Position numbers and translations under genes: made by a program. A model generated the notes under the pieces. It saw nothing but the letters and a program-made list of their open reading frames with translations, had not been told where the DNA came from and made no database searches. This document shows, piece after piece, positions 15,703-25,515 of a stretch of DNA of 54,035 bases (positions within the stretch are counted from its first letter, which is position 1; each line of letters starts with the position of its first letter). This DNA is from Ignavibacteria bacterium UBA2373 (lineage in GTDB: Bacteria > Bacteroidota > Ignavibacteria > Kapaibacteriales > UBA961). The stretch spans positions 1 to 54,035 of the forward strand of contig DDTD01000082.1 of the NCBI GenBank assembly GCA_002344005.1, in the 5' to 3' direction.

Positions 15703-16695
15703 TTATGAATATTTATCTTTAATAAATTGTAATATCTCTGAATAATTGCCATTATAGCGTGCACCAAATTGTGATACGATTTTTGATGCTGCATAGGAAC
15801 CTAAATGACCTGCAATTTGTGGAGAATAATTATGAGTAATACCATAAAGAAACCCCGCTGCATACATATCACCGGCACCTGTAGTATCAATGGCATGTGT
15901 GTCAAATGTTGAAATTGCTACTGTTTGATTGTCATAGCGTATCAATGAACCTTCGGCTCCTCGAGTATAAGCAACATTTGGTACAATTTCGCATAATCGT
16001 TGAAATGCAGCATGGGGATTATCTGTTTTTGTAAAGCTACATCCTTCCGTTTCATTACAAAAAATCAAATCTGCTGCTGCAACAGCTTCTGTTAATTGTT
16101 CCCGAAAGACATTGACTACGAAAGTATCAGAAAAAGTAACAGCAATTTTTGTATTATGTTTTTTTGCAAACGAAATTGCTTCTTGAATTGCATGTGTACC
16201 TTTGGGCTCACTGAATTTATAGCCTTCTATATAGAGCCATTCCGAATCAGCAACTGTTTGTTCATTTATATGCTCTGTACCGAAATCCTCATTTATTCCA
16301 AGACATGTTAATTGAGTTCTTTCCGCATCCGGCGTTATTAATATTAAACATGTTCCGGTCATCTTGTTCGGGATAATATCAGATATCAACTCTATATCAA
16401 GGTTGTTGAATTCTTGTGCATAGAAATTGCCCCACACATCATTACCAAGGACAGTTTTAAACGAGGCTCTTCCACCGAATCCTGCAAAAGCAATAATAGA
16501 GTTCGCAGCCGATCCGCCACTGCTTCTGTGAGGAGCTAAACCTTGTAATCGTCGAAAATATTGTTCTTGCTCCTCAGCGGTAACTAATGTCATAGTTCCT
16601 TTTTTTATTCCGAAATGCTCAAATTCACTTTCGCTCACTTGAAATTGGACATCTACCAAACCATTGCCCAATCCACATAATTGTAATCTTTTCAT
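15703..16695 (-). CDS. PfkB-family kinase, adenosine-kinase-like
   Basis: A 330-residue ribokinase-fold kinase. The start is the ATG of MKRLQLCGLGNGLVDV, ten bases after the ddl stop; the open frame continues upstream into ddl. The substrate-binding GGSAAN (60-65) and the second PfkB signature DTTGAGDMYAAGF (270-282) are present, with catalytic Asp276 in GAGD. The overall pattern (KGTMTLV, RTQLTCLG, WLYIEGY) fits the adenosine kinase/sugar kinase group common in Bacteroidota. It would phosphorylate a nucleoside or sugar with ATP in the cytoplasm. Adenosine is my best guess for the substrate but is not proved by sequence. Confidence 0.88.
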   Translation of the reverse strand: MKRLQLCGLGNGLVDVQFQVSESEFEHFGIKKGTMTLVTAEEQEQYFRRLQGLAPHRSSGGSAANSIIAFAGFGGRASFKTVLGNDVWGNFYAQEFNNLDIELISDIIPNKMTGTCLILITPDAERTQLTCLGINEDFGTEHINEQTVADSEWLYIEGYKFSEPKGTHAIQEAISFAKKHNTKIAVTFSDTFVVNVFREQLTEAVAAADLIFCNETEGCSFTKTDNPHAAFQRLCEIVPNVAYTRGAEGSLIRYDNQTVAISTFDTHAIDTTGAGDMYAAGFLYGITHNYSPQIAGHLGSYAASKIVSQFGARYNGNYSEILQFIKDKYS

Positions 16696-16705
16696 AATCT
16701 TTATT

Positions 16706-17710
16706 TTATGATAATGCAATAATTTTTTCACAAAGCTCGCCATACGAAATACCGACGGACTGTGCTGCCATAGGTACTAAACTTGTTTCAGTAAAACCGG
16801 GTATTGTATTTACTTCTAAACACCATGGAACGCCGTCTTCATCAAGTCGGAAATCAATTCTACTATATGCAGTGCAACCAACAATTCTATGAGCAGTCAC
16901 TGCTAAGTTCTGAAGAAAATCTCTTTCATCATTTGTTAAATCGGCAGGACAAAAATATTGTGTATTTCCTTTTGTATATTTATTTTGATAATCGTACCAA
17001 CCATTTTCAGGTACAATTTCAATGACAGGAAATGCTTGATCACCAAGAATCGCTACAGTAACTTCTCTTCCTGCAATATAACGTTCGACCAGAATAGTGG
17101 AATCATACTTCGATGCAAATTGAACGGCTTTTATTGCATGATCAATATCATTATCTACTATAGATAGACCGACAGATGAACCATTTGTATTAGGTTTTAT
17201 AACTATTGTACCGCCAAGATCATTCATGATATGTTCAATTCTTTCATAATCATTGAATTGTTGCGGATATAATACAGACCATTCCGGTGATTGTACTCCG
17301 GCTGCTGATAATATTAATTTCGTGCGTACTTTATCCATAGCTAATGCGCTTGCCATAACTTTGCTGCCTGCATAGCGCACACCTCGCGCTTCAAGCAGAG
17401 CCTGCATTATTCCATCTTCACCATATTTCCCGTGCAATAATGAAAATGCAATATCAATTGTATCAAATGCAGGGGATTGAACACATTCCAATAAAACACG
17501 CGGTGACAAGTTAAGATACTCCTGCGCCACAGTTTCATTTGCGACAGATATCAAGTCATTTGCTTGAATTATACAGTTATGACCTAAAGAAGGGTCTATA
17601 AAACTAATAGTATGTCCACGCTCACTTAATGCTTGTCCAACTGCTTTTCCACTTGCAATGGAAACATTTCTTTCTGTTGATATACCGCCTAATAAAACAG
17701 CTATATTCAT
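16706..17710 (-). CDS. ddl: D-alanine--D-alanine ligase
   Basis: A 334-residue ATP-grasp ligase that makes the D-Ala-D-Ala dipeptide of peptidoglycan precursors in the cytoplasm. The N-terminal GGISTERNVSIASGKAV is the Ddl signature. The central VIKPNTNGSSVGLSIV and VERYIAGREVTVAILG stretches and the C-terminal LEVNTIPGFTETSLVP (metal-binding Glu and Asn) are all conserved. Length is normal. It lies 29 bp after speA and 10 bp before the kinase gene. mur genes are not in the window. Confidence 0.95.
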   Translation of the reverse strand: MNIAVLLGGISTERNVSIASGKAVGQALSERGHTISFIDPSLGHNCIIQANDLISVANETVAQEYLNLSPRVLLECVQSPAFDTIDIAFSLLHGKYGEDGIMQALLEARGVRYAGSKVMASALAMDKVRTKLILSAAGVQSPEWSVLYPQQFNDYERIEHIMNDLGGTIVIKPNTNGSSVGLSIVDNDIDHAIKAVQFASKYDSTILVERYIAGREVTVAILGDQAFPVIEIVPENGWYDYQNKYTKGNTQYFCPADLTNDERDFLQNLAVTAHRIVGCTAYSRIDFRLDEDGVPWCLEVNTIPGFTETSLVPMAAQSVGISYGELCEKIIALS

Positions 17711-17739
17711 GAATTAATCCTTAATGTCTCTTGTATTGT

Positions 17740-19638
17740 TTAACTTTCCCAATATGTATATCCATATAAACCGGAGCGATAAATATTTAAAAATTCTTTA
17801 CCCTCTAATACCGATAAGCGTCCTTCTTTAACTGAATTACTTACCCAGCTTTCCATTGTACGAACTAATTTTTTTGCATCATATTGTACATAATCAAGTA
17901 CATCGGCAACTGTTTCGCCTTCTATCAATTGTTGAATTTCATAACCTTTGTCATTTACAACAACATGAACAGCATTGGTGTCACCAAATAAATTATGTAA
18001 ATCCCCAAGAATTTCTTGATATGCACCAACGAGAAAAACACCTAAATAATACGGCTCATTCGGCTGAATATCATGAATTGGTAGATAAGGTTCAAAATCA
18101 CGATGTCCAATAAATTTATCAATTTTTCCATCGGAATCGCATGTAATGTCTTGCAGAGTTGCTTGACGCGTAGGTCTTTCATTTAACCGATGCAATGGTA
18201 CGATAGGGAAGAGTTGATCAATTGCCCAATTATCAGGTAAGGATTGAAAAAGTGAAAAATTACAAAAATATTTGTCAGCCAACATTTGCGGTAATTTCTG
18301 CAATTCATAACTCGAATGTTTAACCTCTTGACTCATTTTATGTACCTGGGTTGCAATAGCCCAAAATAATCGTTCAACAAGAGCACGTGTTTTTAAATCA
18401 AGTAAACCTAATGAAAATAAATCAAGGGCTTCTTCTCGTATTTGAATAGCATCATGCCATGATTCGTGCATTGTTCTGCTGCTTAGTTTTTCCAAAACAG
18501 CAAATAGTTCTCGGACAGTTTCATGATCATCTTCAGAAACAGAATCTTTTGACATGTTCCACGTTGGCATTGATGTTGTCTCAAGAACATCAAAAATAAG
18601 AACAGAATGATGAGCCGTTAATGCACGCCCCGATTCCGTGATAATATTAGGATGAGGTAGATTGTTTTTGTCGGAAGCATCTTTGAGCGTATAAAGTGCA
18701 TCATTTGCATATTCTTGAATCGAATAATTTATGCTGTTATTATTAGGGGAACGTGTTCCGTCATAATCTACACCAAGTCCACCGCCAATATCCACAAATT
18801 CAATATTAAAATTCATTTTTCGTAATTGCACATAAAATTGAGCAACTTCCTTTAAACCTGATTTAATTTTTCGAATATTGGTTATTTGGCTTCCTAAATG
18901 AAAATGGATAAGTTTTATGCTGTCTTGTAAACCGTTTGCTCCTGCATAATCCAATGCTTCCAATAACTCAGAAGCGTTCAACCCAAACTTGCTTTGATCA
19001 CCGCCCGATTCTTCCCATTTACCACTTCCTGATGCTGATAACTTTATTCTGATTCCAATATTCGGTTTTACGTTTACTCGCTCTGCAACTGATTTGATTA
19101 TGCGCAATTCATTGAGTTTTTCTACTACGATATAAATCTTTTTGCCCATCTTCTGAGCGAGCAAAGCAAGTTCGATAAACTCTTCATCTTTGTAACCATT
19201 GCATACAACGATTGCATTCGGATTGTCCATCATGGCGAGTACAACGTGCAATTCGGGCTTTGAGCCGGCTTCGAGTCCAATAGGAAACTTTTTTCCATAA
19301 CGTACAATTTCTTCGACAACAGGTCTTTGTTGATTTACTTTGATTGGATAGACATTGAAGTACTTTCCATTATAGCCATATTCTTGCGCGGCGGTTTCAA
19401 AGCACCCTGCAATTTTCTCGATTCTGTCATCGAGAATATCGGGAAATCGTAATAAGACCGGCATAGCAACATCCCGTAGTATCAACTCATCAATAAGTTC
19501 TTTCAAATCAATCGCTGGTCCTTTGTCCTTACGTGGTTGTGCAACCATGTTACCTTTTTTATTGACGGCAAAGTAGTTGATGCCCCATCCGCGAATGTTG
19601 TACATTTCGATTGCATCTTCCACATTCCAATTTCTCAT
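17740..19638 (-). CDS. speA: Biosynthetic arginine decarboxylase
   Basis: A 632-residue PLP enzyme (fold III, alanine-racemase-like barrel) that converts arginine to agmatine, the first step of the agmatine route to putrescine and spermidine. YFNVYPIKVNQQ carries the PLP lysine (K100). LIHFHLGSQ and IEFVDIGGGLGVDYDGT line the cofactor site, and ITCDSDGKID near the C-terminus supplies the catalytic cysteine. Length and order match SpeA. It is the first gene of a long minus-strand run through ddl and beyond, and is divergent from fur with 231 bp between them. speB and aguA-type genes are not here. Confidence 0.95.
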   Translation of the reverse strand: MRNWNVEDAIEMYNIRGWGINYFAVNKKGNMVAQPRKDKGPAIDLKELIDELILRDVAMPVLLRFPDILDDRIEKIAGCFETAAQEYGYNGKYFNVYPIKVNQQRPVVEEIVRYGKKFPIGLEAGSKPELHVVLAMMDNPNAIVVCNGYKDEEFIELALLAQKMGKKIYIVVEKLNELRIIKSVAERVNVKPNIGIRIKLSASGSGKWEESGGDQSKFGLNASELLEALDYAGANGLQDSIKLIHFHLGSQITNIRKIKSGLKEVAQFYVQLRKMNFNIEFVDIGGGLGVDYDGTRSPNNNSINYSIQEYANDALYTLKDASDKNNLPHPNIITESGRALTAHHSVLIFDVLETTSMPTWNMSKDSVSEDDHETVRELFAVLEKLSSRTMHESWHDAIQIREEALDLFSLGLLDLKTRALVERLFWAIATQVHKMSQEVKHSSYELQKLPQMLADKYFCNFSLFQSLPDNWAIDQLFPIVPLHRLNERPTRQATLQDITCDSDGKIDKFIGHRDFEPYLPIHDIQPNEPYYLGVFLVGAYQEILGDLHNLFGDTNAVHVVVNDKGYEIQQLIEGETVADVLDYVQYDAKKLVRTMESWVSNSVKEGRLSVLEGKEFLNIYRSGLYGYTYWES

Positions 19639-19869
19639 CTGTTTTCTTTCTCAAGTTAGTGTGTATGTTAAAATGAGCCGCAAAACTACGCAATGCCGAA
19701 AGATTTGACGTATCCTTGTCTGTGATGTTTTGGAAAAAGCCCTAAAGGGCTTGCCTCGAAAGTATGCTTTTGATTTGTTTTTTCAATGTTGTCAATGATA
19801 AACTCCGTTTCAAAAGTTTAGTATATTCGCATCTTAATTTAACTTTTTACTGTAAATTGAAGCATCATA

Positions 19870-20340
19870 ATGGCAAGTGAAAAACCTGTAGATTTAGTTG
19901 AACTAAAGAAACAATTTACTGACTTCTTGAAGCGTAAAAATTATCGCAATACACAAGAGCGCTATAAAGTTTTGGAGCGTATTGCAGAATTGGATAAACA
20001 TATCAGTGCAGATGAACTATATGTGTATATGAACACAAAAGGCGATAGTGTTTCACGAGCGACCGTTTATTCAACTCTTGATTTATTAACACGATGTGCA
20101 ATTCTTGTGAAGCATCGTTTCCAGGGAGAAAGTGCCCATTTTGAACTTGCCGAACGCTTGCCGGATCATGATCATTTGATTTGTGTCGAATGTGGATATA
20201 TCGTCGAGTTTCAAGAAGAATCACTTGTTGAAGTCCAAAGGCGTATTTGTGATATGTTTGGCTTCAAACCCGTTAAACATTCGCTACAAATTTTTGCAGC
20301 TTGCCCGGATCCGGGACGCTGCCAACACAATCGTTCTTAA
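19870..20340 (+). CDS. Fur-family metal-dependent transcriptional regulator
   Basis: A 156-residue winged-helix repressor. Residues 12-95 form the DNA-binding domain (NTQERYKVLERI, ISADELY, SVSRATVYSTLDLL). The dimerisation domain has the metal motif HDHLICVECG and the C-terminal CPDPGRC pair, so both a structural zinc site and a regulatory site are plausible. Whether it is Fur, PerR or Zur cannot be settled from the sequence. It opens a plus-strand pair with topA, 46 bp downstream. The intergenic region shared with speA holds TGTCAATGATAA about 75 bp before the ATG, only a weak resemblance to half a Fur box. Confidence 0.92.
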   Translation: MASEKPVDLVELKKQFTDFLKRKNYRNTQERYKVLERIAELDKHISADELYVYMNTKGDSVSRATVYSTLDLLTRCAILVKHRFQGESAHFELAERLPDHDHLICVECGYIVEFQEESLVEVQRRICDMFGFKPVKHSLQIFAACPDPGRCQHNRS

Positions 20341-20386
20341 CAATGGCTGTGAATACAACAATGAACTATTTTTCAAAGGATATATT

Positions 20387-23152
20387 ATGAGTAAAAATTT
20401 TGTTATTGTCGAATCTCCGGCAAAAGCAAAGACTATTGAGCAATATCTTGGCTCCGATTTTACCGTGCGTGCATCAATGGGACATATACGCGATCTTCCG
20501 AAAGATGATAAAGCGATAGATGTTCAACGTGGCTTTGAACCGTATTATGAGATAACCGAAGGTAAAGATAAGCTCATCAATGAATTGAAACGATTAGCAA
20601 ATTCTTCCGAAATGGTCTGGTTAGCAACTGACGAAGACCGTGAAGGTGAAGCTATTGCATGGCATTTATATGAAGCTCTCGAACTTCATAACAAGCCGGT
20701 TAAGCGTATTGTATATCATGAGATTACAAAAAAAGCCATCAATGAAGCAATCCAGAATCCGCGTGATATTAACATTGACCTAGTGAATGCACAACAAGCA
20801 CGGCGATTATTAGACAGATTAGTCGGATTTGAGTTATCACCGTTGCTCTGGAAGAAAATCAAACCATCTTTGTCTGCCGGCCGAGTACAATCCGTTGCCG
20901 TTCGTCTTATTGTCGAAAGAGAAAAAGAAATTCGTGCATTCGAATCTTCATCCACATTCAGGATTCAGGCGCAAATGCTAGTTAATGGTGAGCCATCCAA
21001 AGGATTTACCGCCGAGTTACCAATTCGTTATTCATCAATTGATGAAGCAATGCGTTTTGTGCAGGGCTGCATTGGAGCAAATTATACTATTGTGAATGTG
21101 GAAACAAAGCCGGGTAAAAAGTCACCTTCTGCCCCATTTACTACAAGTACTTTGCAGCAAGAGGCATCACGAAAGTTAGGGTATTCCATTGCTTCTACCA
21201 TGCAAATTGCTCAAAAATTATACGAGGCAGGGCATATAACCTATATGCGTACTGACTCCGTGAATCTTTCGCAACAAGCAATTGAAATGGCTCAACAACA
21301 AATTGTCGCAGCATTCGGTGAACGATATAGTAAACCACAACAATACACAACGAAAAGCAGTTCGGCTCAAGAAGCTCACGAAGCTATCAGACCCACGGAT
21401 TTTGCAAAGCGCAGCATAGATGGCGACAGGCAAGCTCAAAAGTTGTATGAATTGATTTGGAAGCGTACATTAGCTTCACAAATGAGTGATGCACAACTCG
21501 AAAAAACTACTGCCACGATTGCAATTTCCACACAACCTGATAATTTGATTGCCACAGGGGAAGTACTTAAATTCGATGGATTCTTGAAACTTTATCTCGA
21601 ATCAACAGATGAGGAAAAAGAGTCAGCCGAAGATGAAAAGATGTTACCTGCAATGGCAATCGGCGATAATGCTACTTTAGAAGTGATGACGGCAACCGAA
21701 CGATATGCAAAGCCGCCCGCTCGTTACACGGAAGCCACTTTAGTTAAAAAAATGGAGGAACTTGGTATAGGACGACCATCAACCTATGCTCCTACAATTT
21801 CTACAATACAAAAAAGAGATTATGTGCTCAAAGAGGACAGAGATCCTCAGGAACGAACAATTAATGTGATTACGCTTCAAGCTGATACTGTCTCATCATC
21901 ACAAAAAAAAGAAAAATTCGGTGCCGAAAAATCAAAACTCTTTCCAACAGATATTGGTATTGTTGTGACAGATTTTCTCATTGAAAATTTCGGGCAGATT
22001 ATGGATTATAATTTTACTGCCACTGTCGAAGAACAATTTGACCAAATTGCGGAAGGTAAAGTTGAATGGCGTACAATGCTTGGTGATTTTTACAATCCAT
22101 TCCATTCAACTATTGAAGAAACCGCACTAACAGCAGTCAGAAAAACCGCTGATAGAGTTGTGGGCACAGATCCTGCATCAGGCAATACTATATATGCAAA
22201 AATTGGACGTTACGGTCCTATGATTCAAATTGGCGATAATAATTCGGAATCTGTGCGATTCGCAAGTATTCCAACCGGTTTTTCCATCGAAACAATTGAT
22301 ATTGAAGCCGCATTAGATTTATTTAAGTTACCTCGTTTAATAGGACAATTTGAAAATGAAGATGTGACGGCTGCTCAGGGTAAATTTGGTCCTTATGTTA
22401 AGCATAAAGGTAAATTTTTTAATCTCTATGATAATGACGATGTTATGACAATTGGGCTTGAACGCGCAATTGAATTAATTGAATCTAAAAGAGAAAGGGA
22501 ACAACAGGCACTGATAAAAGAATTTCCCGAAAACCCTGATGTAAAAATAAAAAAAGGGCGTTATGGTCCCTATATTGCAATAGGTTCCATTTCAGTAAGA
22601 ATTCCACGTGATGAACAACCGGAAGCTATCACATTACAGCGATGCTTTGAACTGATGCGTGAGCAAGGTAAAGAAGTTGTAGAAAAAAAATCAAAAGATA
22701 AAAAGCAAGATGAAATTGATCCTAAATCAATCATTCGTGAATTTGATAAATATCCAAGTGTTAAAATCATTAATGGACGTTTTGGCGTTTATGCAATGGT
22801 TGGAAAGAAAAATGTACGTCTTCCTAAAGAAATTGACATACACACTGTAAGTGCTGAAAAAATTATTGCATTGCAAATTGAACAAGATGCTAAAGAACCG
22901 ATAAAATCAAAGAAAAAAGAAGAAAAAGTTGAATCAATTAATATTATCAGACATTTTCCTCTCAATCCAAATGTCAAGATATGCAATGGTCCCAAAGGAC
23001 CTTATGTTCTTGTTGGTAAAGATGAAGTAAAAATACCGACAACAACAAATCCGACTATGATGACTTTAGAGCAGTGTTTATCACTTCATCGGCTTCATGT
23101 TCTTGACAAAGCGAGAAAGGCGGCTAAAAAAGCAACGAAGCCCAAAAAATAA
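20387..23152 (+). CDS. topA: DNA topoisomerase I
   Basis: A 921-residue type IA topoisomerase that relaxes negative supercoils. The start is the ATG of MSKNFVIVESPAKAKTIEQ, with AAAGGA six bases upstream; the frame continues further up inside fur but without a plausible start. The TOPRIM domain has the acidic ATDEDREGEAIAWH motif (D82, D84). The catalytic tyrosine is in HITYMRTDS (about Y286). There are no four-cysteine zinc fingers. The C-terminus instead has five copies of the GRYGPY-type topoisomerase C-terminal repeat, near residues 606, 664, 723, 796 and 866, and a Lys/Ala-rich tail (KARKAAKKATKPKK) that should bind DNA. Confidence 0.96.
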   Translation: MSKNFVIVESPAKAKTIEQYLGSDFTVRASMGHIRDLPKDDKAIDVQRGFEPYYEITEGKDKLINELKRLANSSEMVWLATDEDREGEAIAWHLYEALELHNKPVKRIVYHEITKKAINEAIQNPRDINIDLVNAQQARRLLDRLVGFELSPLLWKKIKPSLSAGRVQSVAVRLIVEREKEIRAFESSSTFRIQAQMLVNGEPSKGFTAELPIRYSSIDEAMRFVQGCIGANYTIVNVETKPGKKSPSAPFTTSTLQQEASRKLGYSIASTMQIAQKLYEAGHITYMRTDSVNLSQQAIEMAQQQIVAAFGERYSKPQQYTTKSSSAQEAHEAIRPTDFAKRSIDGDRQAQKLYELIWKRTLASQMSDAQLEKTTATIAISTQPDNLIATGEVLKFDGFLKLYLESTDEEKESAEDEKMLPAMAIGDNATLEVMTATERYAKPPARYTEATLVKKMEELGIGRPSTYAPTISTIQKRDYVLKEDRDPQERTINVITLQADTVSSSQKKEKFGAEKSKLFPTDIGIVVTDFLIENFGQIMDYNFTATVEEQFDQIAEGKVEWRTMLGDFYNPFHSTIEETALTAVRKTADRVVGTDPASGNTIYAKIGRYGPMIQIGDNNSESVRFASIPTGFSIETIDIEAALDLFKLPRLIGQFENEDVTAAQGKFGPYVKHKGKFFNLYDNDDVMTIGLERAIELIESKREREQQALIKEFPENPDVKIKKGRYGPYIAIGSISVRIPRDEQPEAITLQRCFELMREQGKEVVEKKSKDKKQDEIDPKSIIREFDKYPSVKIINGRFGVYAMVGKKNVRLPKEIDIHTVSAEKIIALQIEQDAKEPIKSKKKEEKVESINIIRHFPLNPNVKICNGPKGPYVLVGKDEVKIPTTTNPTMMTLEQCLSLHRLHVLDKARKAAKKATKPKK

Positions 23153-23169
23153 TTTATGTTCTATTTGTG

Positions 23170-23205
23170 AAACCCGATTGTATATTATTCAGTCGGGTTT
23201 TTTTT
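23170..23205 (+). terminator. topA terminator
   Basis: AAACCCGA pairs with TCGGGTTT across a 15-base loop, followed by five further T residues, 17 bp after the topA stop. The converging minus-strand gene ends immediately beyond it. Confidence 0.85.
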
Positions 23206-23207
23206 AT

Positions 23208-24851
23208 TTACTCTATGATTTTAGTTAGTTCTACTCTGCGTAATCGTTTCCGATATATTTCTATATCTTCTCCATTCCTTGGCTTAAGAGGCTGTTGTTT
23301 CCCTTCGCTTTTTATCGTAAGTATATTTTTCTTTACACCACGTTTTATCAATTCACCTTCAATAAATTTAACTCGTCGCAAAGCTAATGCTTTGTTATAT
23401 GCGTCAGACGCGACATCGTCTGTATGACCTACCAATTCAATCCTTTTTACTTTTGTGCTATACATTTTAATATTATCTGCAACAATATCTAACTCAGATT
23501 GCCATGGTGTTTGTGTTTCAACTCCATTTGAATCAAGAATAAAAGTATAAGGTTCATTCGCAATATCATTAGGAAAATTAATACGTAGAGCAATGGTATT
23601 CGGTAAAGTAATATCCATTGTACGAGAGTGATATTTATCTTCAAGCTTAGTAATAAACTGTTCGTGGTAATACAATGTATTATCCTTTTGCGCCATTAAC
23701 TCAACTTTTTTATCAGATGGTATTTTTATCGAGTATTTACCTTCTTTATCACTTTTAGTCTGCGAAATTGTTTCTTGGGTGATAGTGTTTTTTGCAGTCA
23801 CATCTGCATCTTGTACCGGAAGATTATTAGCAGTTCGTACAGTCCCATTTATCTCAATTTCAAAAGGAATTTCTTTTGATTTTACCGGAAATATATCACT
23901 ATTCGTTTGAAATTCTCTCAATACATACATGTCAAAGTTGTTTTGTGACGTGGTTCCTGTTTTAGGCTGATTCGATGAATAAAATAGGAGTGTTTTGGGT
24001 TGAGAGAAGGATGTTGGAAATATTTCGTCAAATGGTGTATTCAAAGGTGCGCCAAAATTCTTTGCTTTTAAAAAACTATTTTCCGATAGGTTTTTTGTTG
24101 TAAGTTCTGAAATCATAATGTCATAACCACCTAATGTTTCATGCCCTGCTGAAGAAAATAGTAACATGGTTCCATCTTCACTGATAAATGGACAAATTTC
24201 ATCACATGGTGTATTAATTGATGGACCACAATTTATCGGAGTAAAAATAGTATCATTTGATATTCGTGAAAACCAAATATCCGTACCACCAAAGCCGCCA
24301 TCACGGTTTGAGGCAAAAAAAAGATAACGTTTATCGGGTGTAGTTGTAGGATGTGAACTCCAATCTGTATCGGAAAAACCTATTTTGACAAATGATGACA
24401 TATATATTGTTGATGTTCCGGCGGGATCTGATCGAGAGTGTATCGGAGATGAAGAAATAGCAGCACTAAGTCCCGCAGAGTGATGTTGTTCCCTTACAAT
24501 TGTGCGAGGAAACGGTGTGCTTTGTTCAACTGTAAGAAATGTGCCGGACAACTCTATGGATTGTTCTGATTCCACTAATGAATTTCCAATAGTCATGATA
24601 CCGGAGCCATTATTATTCATTAGTATTTTCCATTCATTACTATCCGAATCGGCTCCTCGAATTTTTCGAATTCGTAAAAATGTTTGATTTACTTTTTCCG
24701 TGGTATCAAAGGGAATTCCGGACCAAATTTTCGGCTCACATTTTGGCAATGGCGGAGGATCACATTTGATTTCAAGAGATTTATCATTTTGCATTATCGC
24801 ACAAGATGAGAAAGCGAACACCAAGACTATGATAAAAATGTGTAATTTCAT
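23208..24851 (-). CDS. OmpA-family lipoprotein with PD40 beta-propeller repeats
   Basis: A 547-residue outer-membrane protein. The N-terminus has a lipobox (FAFSSC, lipidated Cys17). Residues 170-310 contain WD40-like PD40 repeats (RYLFFASNRDGGFGGTDIW, MLLFSSAGHETLGGYDI, LLFYSSNQ). A carboxypeptidase-regulatory-like beta domain follows (about 335-400). The OmpA peptidoglycan-binding domain is at the end (VELVGHTDD-type motif written IELVGHTDDVASDAYN, then LALRRVKFIEGELIKRG). This architecture is common in Bacteroidota, where PorE of the type IX secretion machinery is a relative, but identity with PorE is not established. The start overlaps the aat stop by 4 bp. It is the last gene of the long recN-to-ompA run. 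Confidence 0.9.
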   Translation of the reverse strand: MKLHIFIIVLVFAFSSCAIMQNDKSLEIKCDPPPLPKCEPKIWSGIPFDTTEKVNQTFLRIRKIRGADSDSNEWKILMNNNGSGIMTIGNSLVESEQSIELSGTFLTVEQSTPFPRTIVREQHHSAGLSAAISSSPIHSRSDPAGTSTIYMSSFVKIGFSDTDWSSHPTTTPDKRYLFFASNRDGGFGGTDIWFSRISNDTIFTPINCGPSINTPCDEICPFISEDGTMLLFSSAGHETLGGYDIMISELTTKNLSENSFLKAKNFGAPLNTPFDEIFPTSFSQPKTLLFYSSNQPKTGTTSQNNFDMYVLREFQTNSDIFPVKSKEIPFEIEINGTVRTANNLPVQDADVTAKNTITQETISQTKSDKEGKYSIKIPSDKKVELMAQKDNTLYYHEQFITKLEDKYHSRTMDITLPNTIALRINFPNDIANEPYTFILDSNGVETQTPWQSELDIVADNIKMYSTKVKRIELVGHTDDVASDAYNKALALRRVKFIEGELIKRGVKKNILTIKSEGKQQPLKPRNGEDIEIYRKRLRRVELTKIIE

Positions 24852-25498
24852 TGTATGTCACCTGTTATCAATGGTATATAATCCAAAGGATGGGATATGC
24901 ACATTGCAATATCTTTTTGAAAAAGTTTTCCAGCCGATTTTGCTTGTTCCAATAATGTAAAATATTGTTCTCTTTCTATGTCAAATGCTCCAAGACTTTG
25001 AGTATGATGATTTAAATACTGGGAATCAATAAAATGAAAATGACATAATGACAAGAAAATACAAGAATATATAAAAGCACATTTTGAGGCATCTGTTTGT
25101 TTTGAGAACATAGATTCGCCGCAAAACGCACCTCCGACCGCTACGCCATATAATCCACCAACTAATGTGTCATTATTCCATACTTCAAAGGAATGTGCAT
25201 GACCCATTTCGTGCAATAATGAATATTGTTCGATTATTTCTTCATTAATCCAACAATCAGGTCTTTCGGCACAGGCGTGAATTACCTCAGAAAATGCGCT
25301 ATCTACTGTGTAGAAAAAACTATTTCTGCGTAATGATTGACGCAAAGATTTAGATACTTTAATCGAATTAAGCATAAAGATTGCTCGCGGATTAGGATTA
25401 TGCCATTCCATCGTGTTATCATACTGATTCCACATAGGAAAATAACCATGTGAATATGCATATAGTAATGATTCCGTAGTAATATTTTGCATTGTCAT
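24848..25498 (-). CDS. aat: Leucyl/phenylalanyl-tRNA--protein transferase
   Basis: A 216-residue enzyme that adds Leu or Phe from aminoacyl-tRNA to proteins with N-terminal Arg or Lys, feeding the N-degron pathway to ClpS/ClpAP. The family start SLLYAYSHGYFPMW, the core FEVWNNDTLVGGLYGVAVGGAFCGESMFS and a GAFDIERE-like segment are all present. MTMQN and MQN are alternative starts two codons apart. It is coupled to the OmpA gene by an ATGA overlap and lies 17 bp after trmB. Confidence 0.94.
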   Translation of the reverse strand: MTMQNITTESLLYAYSHGYFPMWNQYDNTMEWHNPNPRAIFMLNSIKVSKSLRQSLRRNSFFYTVDSAFSEVIHACAERPDCWINEEIIEQYSLLHEMGHAHSFEVWNNDTLVGGLYGVAVGGAFCGESMFSKQTDASKCAFIYSCIFLSLCHFHFIDSQYLNHHTQSLGAFDIEREQYFTLLEQAKSAGKLFQKDIAMCISHPLDYIPLITGDIQ

Positions 25499-25515
25499 AC
25501 AAATCTCCGATAGTA

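Noticed and set aside
19735..19752. Short AAGCCCT/AGGGCTT hairpin between speA and fur
   Set aside because: The loop is only two bases and there is no T-run or recognised operator; it may be chance in a divergent promoter region.
19790..19815. Fur box upstream of the fur-family gene
   Set aside because: TGTCAATGATAA resembles only part of the consensus, and a matching second half is missing.
20183..20386. N-terminal extension of topA into fur
   Set aside because: The 68 extra residues lie in a different frame of fur and are not family-like; the ATG at 20387 has a ribosome site and the standard topoisomerase start.
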